Positions 17,433-28,072 are shown, counted from the first letter of the stretch. The stretch: DNA of 64,000 nucleotides from Caproicibacter sp047777415 (GCA_047777415.1 JBKEEO010000001.1:1240001-1304000), one strand, 5' to 3'. The notes: a model not told the origin generated them from the sequence alone. Numbers and translations are program-made.

Positions 17433-17645
17433 TTATTCATTCTTTTTTTCTCCCTTCTCTGATATAAATAATTCCTCCATAGTGACCTTTAATGTCCTCG
17501 CAATATCGAATGCTAGTTGTAAACTTGGGTCATATTTATTATTTTCAATAGCATTAATAGTTTGCCTACTCACATTACATTTTTCTGCTAATTTCCCTTG
17601 TGAAAGACCACTTTTTTCTCTGCATTCCTTAATTCTATTTTCCAT
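17433..17645 (-). CDS. small XRE-family HTH regulator (70 aa)
   Basis: The whole protein is one Cro/C1-type helix-turn-helix: KCREKSGLSQGKLAEKC-like N-terminus, then NVSRQTINAIENNKYDPSL and the helical tail LKVTMEELF. AAGGTGG lies 8 bp before the ATG. A strong promoter and TGTAAAA/TTTTACA sites lie just upstream, suggesting autorepression. Its last codons overlap the start of the membrane protein gene that IS30 has disrupted, so the two were translationally coupled. Confidence 0.9.
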   Translation of the reverse strand: MENRIKECREKSGLSQGKLAEKCNVSRQTINAIENNKYDPSLQLAFDIARTLKVTMEELFISEKGEKKNE

Positions 17646-17674
17646 TCACCAAGCCACCTTTAGATTCTATAACG

Positions 17675-17737
17675 TGTAAAACATCTTTTACATTCTTATT
17701 ATAAAAAAGATATATAGTATGTCAAATAAGTTTTACA
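17675..17737 (-). promoter_or_regulatory. promoter and operator sites of the small XRE regulator
   Basis: On the minus strand TTGACA (17725-17720) and TATAAT (17703-17698) are 16 bp apart. Directly after the -10 lies a palindrome TGTAAAA-catc-TTTTACA (17675-17692), and a third TTTTACA half-site is at 17731-17737, before the -35. Sites on both sides of the promoter fit repression by the encoded HTH protein. Confidence 0.65.
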
Positions 17738-19277
<1,540 letters not shown>

Positions 19278-19306
19278 TCTCCTCCTTATAAATTTAAATA
19301 CAGATA

Positions 19307-19343
19307 CCCCTTGATTTTATCTTTGAGGAAATAAATCAAGGGG
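19307..19343 (-). terminator. hairpin between cadA and lspA
   Basis: A perfect 11-bp inverted repeat CCCCTTGATTT/AAATCAAGGGG (19307-19317 and 19333-19343) with a 15-base loop. There is no T-run on the minus side, so it may attenuate rather than end the cadA transcript. Confidence 0.5.
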
Positions 19344-19361
19344 TTAATAAATCATGTAGTC

Positions 19362-21959
19362 CTATATACTTTTTGTATTCATTACCCTCATTGCATTTAA
19401 TATTGCGATTATTGCCACACCCACGTCAGCGAATACAGCTTCCCACATAGTTGCAACTCCCACCGCACCAAGTGCAAGGAATATGGCTTTAACCCCTAAT
19501 GCAAACACAATGTTTTGCATCACAATTTTCCTAGTCCTTTTTGCTACTTTAATTGCAGTGACAATTTTTGATGGTTCATCCGTCATGATAACTATATCAG
19601 CTGCTTCAATTGCAGCATCAGACCCCAAGCCGCCCATTGCCACGCCAATATCAGCTCTCGCAAGTACTGGTGCATCATTGATACCATCTCCAACAAATAC
19701 AATTTTCCCCTTATGAGATTTCTTAGCATCCAGAGCCTCAATTTTTTCTACCTTGTCGGTCGGTAACAATTCAGTATACACCTTGTCAATTCCAAGTTGG
19801 GTTGCTATTTTTTCCCCAACTGCCTTCGAATCACCAGTAAGCATAACAGTATTTCTAACACCTAATGCCTTCAATCCTTTAATCGCATCAGCTGAATCTT
19901 CCTTCACTGCGTCAGAGATTACAATATTGCCTGCATATTTCTTGTCTACTGCAACATGTACTATTGTACCCAGAGTCTCAACTTCCTGATATTTAATGTT
20001 TTCTTTATTCATCAGTTTGCTATTTCCGGCAAGAATCTCTTTACCACCAACTTTAGCTAAAATCCCATGACCTGCAATTTCCTCATAGTCTTCAATTTTA
20101 GTGGTATCGACATCTTTGTTATAGACTTTCAAAATGGATAGTGCAATTGGATGACTTGAGTGACTTTCAGCAAATGCTGCATATTCAATCAATTCCTCAT
20201 CAGTAAAATCGGCTTGGGGGTTAACATCCACAACCTCAAATATACCTTTAGTTAAAGTACCTGTCTTATCGAAAACAACTGTTTCCACATTGTTCAACGC
20301 GTCAAGATAGTTACTGCCTTTTACTAATATACCTCTCTTCGATGCTCCACCAATCCCTCCGAAGAAGCCCAATGGTATTGAAATTACTAACGCACATGGA
20401 CAAGATATAACTAAGAACACTAAGGCTCGATATATCCATGTAGAGAAAGTTGCACCGGGGATCACCAATGGAGGTATGATTGCTAAGGCTAATGCTCCAA
20501 AGACTACAATCGGAGTATAGAAACGGGCAAATTTTGTTATAAATTTTTCTGTAGGAGCCTTCTTACTGCTGGCATTCTGAACCAGATCCAAAATTTTAGA
20601 TACAGTTGAATCACCAAAATCCTTTGTTACCTCTATTGTCAAAACGCCATTTTTATTAATGAATCCGCTCAATGCATCGTCTCCTGGCCCGAGTTCACGA
20701 GGAACAGATTCCCCTGTTAACGCTGCAGTGTCAACCATTGAGTTTCCTTCTATAACCTTGCCATCGAGGGGAACTTTTTCTCCTGGTTTAACAATAATGA
20801 TGTCACCTATGTTTACCTCTTCAGGAGATACTTTCCTGATCTCATCGCCAACTTTAAGATTTGCATAGTCAGGACGAATATCCATCAAAGCACGTATTGA
20901 TTTTCTGGAGTGACCTACAGCTATATCCTGAAACAATTCACCTACCAGATAGAACAGCATAACTGCTACACCTTCTGGATACTCTCCAACGAAGAAAGCA
21001 CCAATGGTAGCAATACTCATCAAAAAATGCTCACTGAATACCTGACCGCGGGCAATACCTTTTATTGCTCTTAAGACAACCTCTCCACCAACTATGATAT
21101 AACTAATAATAAACAAGGTAAGCTCAAGCCAATTTTGGAAATTAAAGATGATTCCCACGGCAAATATTGCTCCACCGACCACAAGTCTTATGATTTCTTT
21201 TTTGTTGACACCTTCTTCTTCCTCATCGTTATTTTCGTTTATTTTGGTCTTGGAGTTATTCTCCTCAAAAATGACCTTTACATCTGGCTCTATTTTCTTT
21301 ACTATGCCTTCAATCTTCTCATTTAACTCAGAGCGGTTGACTTTCGGACTTATTTCCAGTGTTAGTTTCTTCGAAACAAAATCTACTGCAGCAAATTCAA
21401 CTCCTTCTAGACCGCTTATTTCTTTTTCCATTTTAGCTGCACAATTCGCGCAGCCAAGTCCTTCAAGCATTACTATGCTTTTGTTCACCTTTTTCTTCTC
21501 TGCATCAACTATTTTAACATCCGGCTCAAGTTTATTTACAATGGATGTTACTTCTCCAAGAATTTTACCAAATTCCTTTTTATCGACCGCTTCAATTGTC
21601 AGCTTCTTAGATACAAAATCAACGGTCGCACTATTTACTCCTTCAAGGCTTTGTGTTTGAGCTTCAATCTTTGCAGCACAATTCGCACAGTCAAGTCCTT
21701 CAAGTATTAATACTTTTTTATTGCTCTTGTTAACGGATTTTTCTTTCACTACCACATCCGGTTCGTGCTTGTGCACTATGGTTTTAACTTGCTGTAATAT
21801 ATTCTTATACTCTTGCTCTGATTCAATTTCTAAAGTCAATGTCTTGTTCATGAAGTTCATATAGGCTTTGACTCCATTTAATTTATTAACCTCATCTTCA
21901 ATTTTAGCTGCACAATTTGCGCAATCTAAACCTTCTAAAATTACTTCCTTCTTTAACAT
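19362..21959 (-). CDS. cadA: heavy-metal-exporting P1B-type ATPase (CadA-like)
   Basis: 865 residues, long for the family because it carries three N-terminal HMA domains, each with the metal site GL(D/G)CANCAAK (about residues 10, 91 and 170). After an acidic linker come the membrane helices, the TGES actuator motif, the CPC metal-transport motif in ISCPCALVISIPL, the phosphorylation site DKTGTLTKG, HP in SHSSHPIALSIL and the GDGINDAP hinge. CPC with this layout points to Zn/Cd/Pb efflux from the cytoplasm. It lies 13 bp after its ArsR/CadC-type regulator and before lspA. Metal specificity is inferred from family and neighbours. Confidence 0.93.
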   Translation of the reverse strand: MLKKEVILEGLDCANCAAKIEDEVNKLNGVKAYMNFMNKTLTLEIESEQEYKNILQQVKTIVHKHEPDVVVKEKSVNKSNKKVLILEGLDCANCAAKIEAQTQSLEGVNSATVDFVSKKLTIEAVDKKEFGKILGEVTSIVNKLEPDVKIVDAEKKKVNKSIVMLEGLGCANCAAKMEKEISGLEGVEFAAVDFVSKKLTLEISPKVNRSELNEKIEGIVKKIEPDVKVIFEENNSKTKINENNDEEEEGVNKKEIIRLVVGGAIFAVGIIFNFQNWLELTLFIISYIIVGGEVVLRAIKGIARGQVFSEHFLMSIATIGAFFVGEYPEGVAVMLFYLVGELFQDIAVGHSRKSIRALMDIRPDYANLKVGDEIRKVSPEEVNIGDIIIVKPGEKVPLDGKVIEGNSMVDTAALTGESVPRELGPGDDALSGFINKNGVLTIEVTKDFGDSTVSKILDLVQNASSKKAPTEKFITKFARFYTPIVVFGALALAIIPPLVIPGATFSTWIYRALVFLVISCPCALVISIPLGFFGGIGGASKRGILVKGSNYLDALNNVETVVFDKTGTLTKGIFEVVDVNPQADFTDEELIEYAAFAESHSSHPIALSILKVYNKDVDTTKIEDYEEIAGHGILAKVGGKEILAGNSKLMNKENIKYQEVETLGTIVHVAVDKKYAGNIVISDAVKEDSADAIKGLKALGVRNTVMLTGDSKAVGEKIATQLGIDKVYTELLPTDKVEKIEALDAKKSHKGKIVFVGDGINDAPVLARADIGVAMGGLGSDAAIEAADIVIMTDEPSKIVTAIKVAKRTRKIVMQNIVFALGVKAIFLALGAVGVATMWEAVFADVGVAIIAILNAMRVMNTKSI

Positions 21960-21972
21960 TACTGACCCTCCT

Positions 21973-22347
21973 TTACTTACTTTCTTCTGAAATATGAATT
22001 AATCCCTGGTCAAATATTTGCTTTACATGTTCATCTTCAAGAGAGTAGAATACAATCTTTCCTTCTCTTCTGCTCTTTACTAGTCCAGCCTGCTTTAAGA
22101 CTCTTAGCTGATGTGAAATTGCTGATTGGGTCATATTTAATAAGAATGCAATATCGCAAACGCACATCTCTGATTCATCTAATGCCCAGAGTATCTTAAT
22201 TCTTGTTGAATCTCCAAAAACTTTAAATAGTTCTGCTAGATCATATAGAGTTTCTTCTTGAGGCATTTTTTCTCGCACTTTATTTACAATTTCCTCATGT
22301 ATTACATCAGAGTCGCATCTTTCAATTGGTTGAATTTTTTTTGCCAT
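21973..22347 (-). CDS. ArsR/SmtB family metal-responsive repressor (CadC-like)
   Basis: 124 residues. The winged helix holds SEMCVCDIAFLLNMTQSAISHQLRVLKQAGLV, where the CVC of the alpha-3 metal site is intact. The C-terminal helix DEHVKQIFDQGLIHISEE carries the Asp/His ligands of the alpha-5 site, and an N-terminal Cys (ERCDSD) recalls CadC. It should repress the operon until Cd/Zn/Pb binds. AAGGAGGTG precedes the start. It is the first gene of the unit; a strong promoter with an overlapping palindrome lies upstream. Confidence 0.92.
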   Translation of the reverse strand: MAKKIQPIERCDSDVIHEEIVNKVREKMPQEETLYDLAELFKVFGDSTRIKILWALDESEMCVCDIAFLLNMTQSAISHQLRVLKQAGLVKSRREGKIVFYSLEDEHVKQIFDQGLIHISEESK

Positions 22348-22367
22348 ATTTATATCACCTCCTTATC

Positions 22368-22430
22368 ATTCAATTGAACACTTGAATAAGCTTTCATATG
22401 TATTATAAACCTCAATTCTCTGTTTGTCAA
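22368..22430 (-). promoter_or_regulatory. promoter and operator of the cad operon
   Basis: On the minus strand TTGACA (22430-22425) and TATAAT (22407-22402) are exactly 17 bp apart. Downstream lies the imperfect palindrome ATTCAA-8-TTGAAT (22368-22387), the kind of site bound by ArsR/SmtB repressors. A second TTCAAGTG half lies upstream of the -35 (about 22451-22458), with CATATG repeated near both. The arrangement fits metal-relieved autorepression. Confidence 0.75.
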
Positions 22431-22486
22431 TAAAAACATATGAGTAATTGTTCAAGTGTGTTTATCTTTTAGCTTTACGGTCAAGA

Positions 22487-22574
22487 CCGCCACCTCTAAG
22501 CGCAGCGTAGGTGGGTTTTAATCAGGTGGAGTAGACTCTCCATCTGATTCCCCGATGTTTCAGCTTGCTGAAAC
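22487..22574 (+). other. series of three hairpins in non-coding DNA
   Basis: CCACCT/AGGTGG (22490-22495, 22509-22514), an ATCAG-TGGAG/CTCCA-CTGAT hairpin (about 22521-22548) and the perfect GTTTCAGC/GCTGAAAC (22557-22574) follow one another. They could be the end of a lost IS200/IS605-like element or a structured RNA. No adjacent gene supports either reading. Confidence 0.35.
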
Positions 22575-22610
22575 GAGTTCACTTATTAGATTATCCCTAA
22601 GTATAAATAG

Positions 22611-22653
22611 AAAAGAACCGCCCATCAAGAAGTATTTCTCCTCAATCGGCGGT
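22611..22653 (-). terminator. terminator of the recombinase region
   Basis: On the minus strand ACCGCC (22653-22648) pairs with GGCGGT (22622-22617) with an inner GAGGA/TTCTT pairing, followed by TCTTTTCT. IS30 copy 2 has inserted at its edge, between the terminator and the recombinase fragment it served. Confidence 0.6.
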
Positions 22654-22664
22654 CAAGTTCATTT

Positions 22665-23872
22665 GGTAGATTGTAAAATCAAATTGAACACATAAAAAGA
22701 TTCCATAGCGCACAGGGAACTGTTAGGATAAAGTTACCACACTAAATACTGACAGAAAGGCCTGAACACTATGGACAAGAACCATTCTATCATAAAGATC
22801 GAAGAACGCAAGAGGGGACAGCATCTTAAAGCAGAAGAGCGTGGCGCAATCCAACAGTTAAAGAAGATGGGATTTAGCAATCGAAAGATTGCTCGCGCAA
22901 TCAATTGCAGCCCCTCTACCGTGGGCTATGAACTACGACGTGGCACACCGGAATACTCCGGCCGAGGTCGCAAACCCGGCTACTCAGCCAAACGTGGAGC
23001 TGCAGTCTACAAAGCGAATCGCAGTCGTTGCCATCGCCCTAGAACGGTATCCAGGAACTCCGACTTCATCCGTTGGATGGTTAAAAAGGTTCGTAAGCAT
23101 AATTGGTCTTTTGATGAGTGCGTAGGGCGGGCCCGAAGCGAACATCGTTTTCCAGCCAAGGAAATCCCATGTACAAAAACTCTATATCATATGCTGTGGA
23201 AAGGGGAATTACCGCTCACGCTATTTGAACTTCCTGAGGTATTAAATAGGCATTCTCGCAGAAAACCACGGCTTTCTAAGCGTATCAATGGGAAATCCAT
23301 TGATTGGCGGCCACCTGAGGCAGCAGAGCGAAACACATTTGGACACTGGGAATCTGATACGGTACTGGGCCGAAAAAGAAGCGGTGAGGCAGTTGTATTT
23401 ACCATTGTAGAGCGCCTGACAGGATATTATCTTTCAATTCGAATTGACGGCAAAACAACCACCGGTGTTGCCAGTGCCATGGAACAGCTAAAGGAACAGT
23501 ATGGCGAGAAATTTTCGCAGGTGTTTCGCAGTATTACCACAGATAACGGCAGTGAATTTGCGGCATTTTCAGCCTTTGAAGAACTAGGCACGGCAATCTA
23601 CTTTGCTCATCCCTATTCTGCTTGGGAACGACCTGTAAATGAGAGGACCAATCGCATACTACGAAAATATATCCCAAAGGGTCGCTCCATCAATGGCTTT
23701 ACCGCCGAACAAATCTTAATGTTTGCAGACGAGATAAACGCCACGCCTAGGAAACGATTAGGTTATCAGACCCCTGAGGAACTGTTTGATGCTCAACTGG
23801 ACAGAATTTATACTTTAAACCCGTAGATAACTTTATCCAGTGAAAGTGTTCAATTTGTTATTGCAATTTAAG
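22665..23872 (+). mobile_element. IS30-family element, copy 2
   Basis: 1208 bp with the same ends as copies 1 and 3. The exact 13-bp duplication GTCAAGTTCATTT lies at 22652-22664 and 23873-23885. It separates the 3' end of a decayed recombinase gene from its terminator, at the border between the metal-resistance block and the prophage. Confidence 0.95.
22771..23826 (+). CDS. IS30 family transposase, copy 2
   Basis: 351 residues, identical in protein sequence to copies 1 and 3, with intact HTH and DDE residues (WESDTV, TTDNGSEF, NERTNR). The lack of any divergence points to recent spread. Confidence 0.96.
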   Translation: MDKNHSIIKIEERKRGQHLKAEERGAIQQLKKMGFSNRKIARAINCSPSTVGYELRRGTPEYSGRGRKPGYSAKRGAAVYKANRSRCHRPRTVSRNSDFIRWMVKKVRKHNWSFDECVGRARSEHRFPAKEIPCTKTLYHMLWKGELPLTLFELPEVLNRHSRRKPRLSKRINGKSIDWRPPEAAERNTFGHWESDTVLGRKRSGEAVVFTIVERLTGYYLSIRIDGKTTTGVASAMEQLKEQYGEKFSQVFRSITTDNGSEFAAFSAFEELGTAIYFAHPYSAWERPVNERTNRILRKYIPKGRSINGFTAEQILMFADEINATPRKRLGYQTPEELFDAQLDRIYTLNP

Positions 23873-23884
23873 GTCAAGTTCATT

Positions 23885-24116
23885 TTAAATTAATACATCA
23901 ATCTCTACTCCAAACTTAAACTCAACGGTCAGCTTATTATCAAATACCGTAACTTTTTCAATAAGCCGCCTTACCAGTTGCTCATCATATTCCTCCAGCT
24001 CATAGGACTGTTCATTCAAGAAGTCTGTCATTTCAGCTATTCGCTGCTTCTTCCTTCACGCTCTGCATTTTTAACCAGCGCATTTTGCTTCTGCTCCCGC
24101 AATCGGTAATCCAATT
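23885..24116 (-). pseudogene. C-terminal fragment of a large serine recombinase
   Basis: The minus strand reads AEMTDFLNEQSYELEEYDEQ, then LVRRLIEKVTVFDNKLTVEF and a short tail, closely parallel to the C-terminus of the intact recombinase at 24185 (AEMTDFLNMQTGG..., LVRKLVEKAIVYDDRLVVEF). A frameshift near 24050 separates this from an upstream DYRLREQKQNALVKNAER segment. Everything further upstream is missing. It probably belonged to a fourth recombinase gene or a duplicated end. Confidence 0.75.
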
Positions 24117-24184
24117 ATGTCTCCTGTAGTTATTTATAATAGTATAAGTACTCTTCCCCTACTGGCGGCTATCTTAATACGAGC

Positions 24185-25753
24185 TTATAGGTTTACTTCT
24201 ATTTCTAACCCCGACTTAAACTCTACCACTAACCTGTCATCATATACAATTGCTTTTTCAACTAGTTTTCTAACCAGTTTATCATCAAATTCCGTAATAC
24301 CACCGGTTTGCATATTAAGAAAGTCCGTCATCTCAGCGATCCGATCCCGCTTATCTTGACGGAGAGCGTTTCTTGAAAGGGTTTCTTGCCTTAAGTCCCG
24401 TAAGCGGTAAATCTCATTGACAATATTATCATATGCTTCCTTTGAATTTGCCAATTGGATCAACTCGGCTTGAAGCTCTTCCAGCCTTTTATCAATATCT
24501 GCCGTACTCTCGTCCAAATCCTCGTTTAATACGGTTTCAATATTCTTTTTCAGTATGGCCAGGAAAGAGTTTTTCCCGCTGACGGCTATATTGATAGCTT
24601 CTACAATCTTCTCTTTGAGAGTATCTTCAAGTATAGTGGAAGCGGTACAAAACAAACCGGTGTTTTCCAATCTGCTGACGCATCTCCAAACGATGGATTT
24701 TTTCCCTCGGTTATTCCAATGAACCCTGCGGAATACTTCATGACACTTGCCGCAGAACACCATTTGGGATAAGGGATGATTATTGCTGTAGTTTCTCTTC
24801 TTTCCGTTCTTACTTATATGCACACATCTTCTGCGGACAAGCTCTTCCTGAACCTGCATATAAATTTCACGCGGGATTATGGGCTCATGGCTGTTTTCTA
24901 CATAGTATTGAGGAACTATGCCGTTATTGGCCACCCTTTTCTTCGATAAAAAATCTACTGTATAGGTTTTCTGCAACAGCGCATCACCGATATATTTTTC
25001 ATTCCTCAAAATCTTATTGATGGTGCTGGTATGCCATCTGTGATTGCCTGCACCTGTCAGAATTCCGTCAGCTTCCAGACCTCTTGCTATCTGTAGCATA
25101 CTGGAACCTTCAAGGTATTCTCTGTAAATGCGTTTAACGATCTCAGCCTCTTCAGGTACGATAACTAAATTGCCATCCTTATCCTTTGTATAGCCAAGAA
25201 ACCGGTTGTGATTAATATGGATTTTCCCTTGCTGATATCGGTACTGAATGCCCAGTTTTACATTCTGGCTTAACGATTGGCTTTCTTGCTGTGCCAAAGA
25301 TGCCATAATGGTCAACAGGATTTCTCCTTTGGAATCCAATGTGTTTATATTTTCTTTTTCAAAGTAAACCGGAATATTTTTTTCTTTAAGCTGCCTTATG
25401 TACTTTAGGCAGTCCAGCGTATTTCTTGCAAACCGGCTGATAGATTTCGTAATTATCATATCGATTTTGCCCTGCATGCATTCTTCTATCATCCGGTTAA
25501 ATTCTTCACGTTTTTTCGTGTTGGTTCCGGTAATACCTTCATCTGCAAATATACCAGCTAACTCCCATTCTGGATTGCTTTTAATGTAGTTTGTGTAGTG
25601 CTCAATTTGCGCTTCATAACTGGTTGCCTGCTCCTCGCTGTCCGTAGATACGCGGCAATAGGCTGCTACCCGAAGCTTAGGCAATTCTTCAGCCTTTGCA
25701 CTATTTCCAATCCGTTTACGAGCAGGGATTACCGTAACATTCCTGATTGCCAT
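24185..25753 (-). CDS. large serine recombinase (resolvase + recombinase + zinc ribbon)
   Basis: 522 residues. The resolvase domain (about 28-170) has the catalytic Ser in AAYCRVSTDSEEQ and the R-rich ITKSISRFARNT. The recombinase domain (FLGYTKDKDG...) and a zinc beta-ribbon with CGKCHEVF and C...C partners follow, then a coiled coil and the C-terminal VRKLVEKAIVYDDRL block. Large serine recombinases integrate and excise prophages and conjugative elements. It overlaps the preceding small recombinase gene by 38 bp; GAGGTG lies 9 bp before its ATG. Intact. Confidence 0.94.
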   Translation of the reverse strand: MAIRNVTVIPARKRIGNSAKAEELPKLRVAAYCRVSTDSEEQATSYEAQIEHYTNYIKSNPEWELAGIFADEGITGTNTKKREEFNRMIEECMQGKIDMIITKSISRFARNTLDCLKYIRQLKEKNIPVYFEKENINTLDSKGEILLTIMASLAQQESQSLSQNVKLGIQYRYQQGKIHINHNRFLGYTKDKDGNLVIVPEEAEIVKRIYREYLEGSSMLQIARGLEADGILTGAGNHRWHTSTINKILRNEKYIGDALLQKTYTVDFLSKKRVANNGIVPQYYVENSHEPIIPREIYMQVQEELVRRRCVHISKNGKKRNYSNNHPLSQMVFCGKCHEVFRRVHWNNRGKKSIVWRCVSRLENTGLFCTASTILEDTLKEKIVEAINIAVSGKNSFLAILKKNIETVLNEDLDESTADIDKRLEELQAELIQLANSKEAYDNIVNEIYRLRDLRQETLSRNALRQDKRDRIAEMTDFLNMQTGGITEFDDKLVRKLVEKAIVYDDRLVVEFKSGLEIEVNL

Positions 25754-26174
25754 CTGAAATCACCTCGCTCTTAATAAGACTATAAGCATACTCTGCCTGC
25801 TGAAATGGATCATCATATAGATTATCTGGCATTGAAGCATGAAACCTAAAATTTAGGCATTTCTTTTCATTTCCTTTATGTTCATAAATCCTGCCAAGTG
25901 CCTCAGCTCGCCTGCGTCTTTCCAGTTGTACTTCTTCGAATGTATCCCTGCTGATAATGGGCGGATAGAATTTATCCTCTACATACCGTTTATCTGTCAG
26001 CATTCTTGCAATAGATGTATGGCAGCGCTTAATACCCGCGTTTTTGGCCGCTTCAGTTAAAGAAAGCCCGGAAAGATAAGCCTCAAATAGTTTCTCAATC
26101 TTAACTGCTTCCTCTTCATTAACGACAGCCCTGCCGTTCTGAATGGTATATCCAAAAGGTATATGGCTCATCAT
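25716..26174 (-). CDS. small recombinase-like protein lacking the catalytic domain
   Basis: About 152 residues from the ATG at 26174, which overlaps the stop of the upstream recombinase as ATGATGA. It begins directly with IPFGYTIQNGRAVVNEEEAV, the start of the recombinase (Pfam Recombinase) DNA-binding domain, and has no resolvase domain and no catalytic Ser. The middle CHTSIARMLTDKRYVEDKFYPP matches the same domain. Such genes regularly sit between two full recombinases in clostridial mobile elements and may act as accessory DNA-binding factors in excision. That role is inferred. Confidence 0.8.
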   Translation of the reverse strand: MMSHIPFGYTIQNGRAVVNEEEAVKIEKLFEAYLSGLSLTEAAKNAGIKRCHTSIARMLTDKRYVEDKFYPPIISRDTFEEVQLERRRRAEALGRIYEHKGNEKKCLNFRFHASMPDNLYDDPFQQAEYAYSLIKSEVISDGNQECYGNPCS

Positions 26175-27748
26175 TTCACCAACCTTTCCCTTAAGTTCAA
26201 CCCGCATTTCATTTTGAAACCTATTTCTTCTTGTGAAAACACAATGATTTCGCGGGTAAAATCCTCAAATATTCTGCTATCGAATGCATCAATCTGCTTT
26301 TCAGCTTTCGTTGCAAATTTAAGAAGCTTCTCAACCTCAACAAGGATAGTCTGACTCCCATCGATTGCGCGTTTTATGGCTTCTTTTTGTTCTTTTAATA
26401 TGGCTGCTTCTTTAAGCAGCTCATTTTTTTGTGTATTAAAAAGAGCGGGTTCCAGGTATCCTTTGGCCATAAGTCCCATAATCACCTGAACTCGCTCTGT
26501 ATTTTCTTTGATTTTTGCTTCCAATTCTTGAATCTTCGCTAGATTATCTGAGCAATTTGTCTTCTTTAAGCTTTGTAGCAATGGTCTTAGAATGAATTTA
26601 TGACCGAAAATAAGCTTATTGATCATTACAACAAAGGCCTGATGAATTGCATCCTCTCTTATAAACTTCATGGAACAGCTTGATGCGTCCTTTATATGCT
26701 TTGTGCAGCACCATGCAATATATTTACGGTTACCGCTGCCATGAATTCGACGCTTAAAACTGCTGCCACATTCTGCGCATTTGATTTTCCCAGAGAAAGG
26801 GTAGCGTTTTTGATACTTGCTGCTTCCCTTAATCACACCTTTTTCTTTTGCTCTTTGCCTTAATATCTCTTGGGCGGCTTCAAATTCCTCATGGGATATA
26901 ATGGCTTCATGATGATCTTTTATCATGTATTGATCTTTTTCCCCATGATTATAATGCCGCTTAAAATTCTCATCTGTATAGGTTTTTTGCAGAAGGACAT
27001 CCCCGGTATATTTTTCATTGCTAAGAATACCGCGGATAGTGGTCGCTGTCCAATGCGAACCTCTCTTTGTTGGGATTTTATCCGAATTTAACCCATCTGC
27101 AATTTTCTGTGTGCCTTTACCGGCCAAGGCTTCGGAAAAAATCCGCTTTACGATTTCAGCCTGTTCTTTATTGATAAATAGCTTTCCATCCACATAATCA
27201 TAACCATAGGGAGTATATGCAATCTTGTATGTTCCGTTTTGAAACCTGCGCCTGATAGACCACTTACTATTTTCTGCAATGGATAATGACTCGTTTTCTG
27301 CAAGGCTGCTCAAAATTGTCAGCACCAATTCGCCTTCCATGCGCTGCGTGTTTATATTCTCTTTCTCGAAATAAATGAAAACACCGAGATCGGTAAGTTT
27401 TCGCACCATCTCAATGCAGTCGGTTGTATTTCTGGCAAATCTGCTGACTGACTTGGTTATAATAAAGTCAATTTTCTTGTTTTCACAATCTGCAAGCAGC
27501 CTTAAAAGTCCAGTTCGGTTCTCCTTTTTTGTGCCTGATATGCCTTCATCATAGTAAATCCCTGCAAATTCCCAATCAGGATTTGCTTTTATATAGGATT
27601 CATAATGGTCTTTTTGTGCTTCCAGGCTTGCCATTTGTTCATCACTGTCTGTTGAAACCCTGCAATAAGCCGCTACCCTCACCTTTGGCTTGAAAGCTTG
27701 GAGAGCATTGTTTCCATCAATCCTCGTTACCTTTCTCACTGTTTTCAC
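26171..27748 (-). CDS. large serine recombinase
   Basis: 525 residues. Catalytic Ser in AAYCRVSTDSDEQM, followed by ITKSVSRFARNTTDC. The recombinase domain begins at APYGYDYVDGKL-like sequence (TPYGYDYVDGK), the zinc ribbon has KCAECGSSFKRR with later Cys residues, and a coiled coil precedes the C-terminus. It is similar in design to, but clearly different from, the recombinase at 24185. First of three overlapping recombinase genes, which suggests they are made together and act as a set. Confidence 0.94.
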   Translation of the reverse strand: MKTVRKVTRIDGNNALQAFKPKVRVAAYCRVSTDSDEQMASLEAQKDHYESYIKANPDWEFAGIYYDEGISGTKKENRTGLLRLLADCENKKIDFIITKSVSRFARNTTDCIEMVRKLTDLGVFIYFEKENINTQRMEGELVLTILSSLAENESLSIAENSKWSIRRRFQNGTYKIAYTPYGYDYVDGKLFINKEQAEIVKRIFSEALAGKGTQKIADGLNSDKIPTKRGSHWTATTIRGILSNEKYTGDVLLQKTYTDENFKRHYNHGEKDQYMIKDHHEAIISHEEFEAAQEILRQRAKEKGVIKGSSKYQKRYPFSGKIKCAECGSSFKRRIHGSGNRKYIAWCCTKHIKDASSCSMKFIREDAIHQAFVVMINKLIFGHKFILRPLLQSLKKTNCSDNLAKIQELEAKIKENTERVQVIMGLMAKGYLEPALFNTQKNELLKEAAILKEQKEAIKRAIDGSQTILVEVEKLLKFATKAEKQIDAFDSRIFEDFTREIIVFSQEEIGFKMKCGLNLRERLVK

Positions 27749-27800
27749 CTCCTTTTGGTATGTGACATGTTACCTCTGTGTGCCGCTAATAGCAAGCCAA

Positions 27801-28019
27801 TTAGGCCATAAGCTGTGCATACATCGGCGTGAAAGTTTTGCGGTTCAACTTGTCGATTTTGTTGAATTCTTCTTCTGAAATCAGTCCCGCCTTAAGCATC
27901 TTTTGCAGGATTTTGTATGCCCGCCAGTAATCAACCTCTCTTTGAATTTCCTCCTGTGTTATCTTTGTATTGTTCGTTTCCTGCGGGTTATATGGTAAAT
28001 GATTAGCCCCCTCTATCAT
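27801..28019 (-). CDS. SHOCT-like small protein preceding the recombinase genes
   Basis: 72 residues. The central part, ITQEEIQREVDYWRAYKILQ followed by KMLKAGLISEEEFNKIDKLN, has the short C-terminal (SHOCT)-type helical pattern, and it ends RKTFTPMYAQLMA. GGAGGTG lies 6 bp before the ATG. Proteins of this kind commonly precede multi-recombinase cassettes in clostridial elements. A function as regulator or directionality factor is only a guess. Confidence 0.75.
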   Translation of the reverse strand: MIEGANHLPYNPQETNNTKITQEEIQREVDYWRAYKILQKMLKAGLISEEEFNKIDKLNRKTFTPMYAQLMA

Positions 28020-28032
28020 TCAAGCACCTCCT

Positions 28033-28065
28033 ATAAAAACTTAGGACAGCCTCGACTGGCTGTCC
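28033..28065 (-). terminator. intrinsic terminator after the amidase gene
   Basis: Perfect 8-bp stem GGACAGCC/GGCTGTCC (28044-28051 and 28058-28065), followed on the minus strand by TAAGTTTTTA. It lies a few bases after the amidase stop and separates lysis from integration genes. Confidence 0.85.
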
Positions 28066-28072
28066 TTTATCG

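Noticed and set aside
22487..22574. End of an IS200/IS605 element
   Set aside because: Several hairpins are present, but no TnpA or TnpB coding remnant and no partner end were found.
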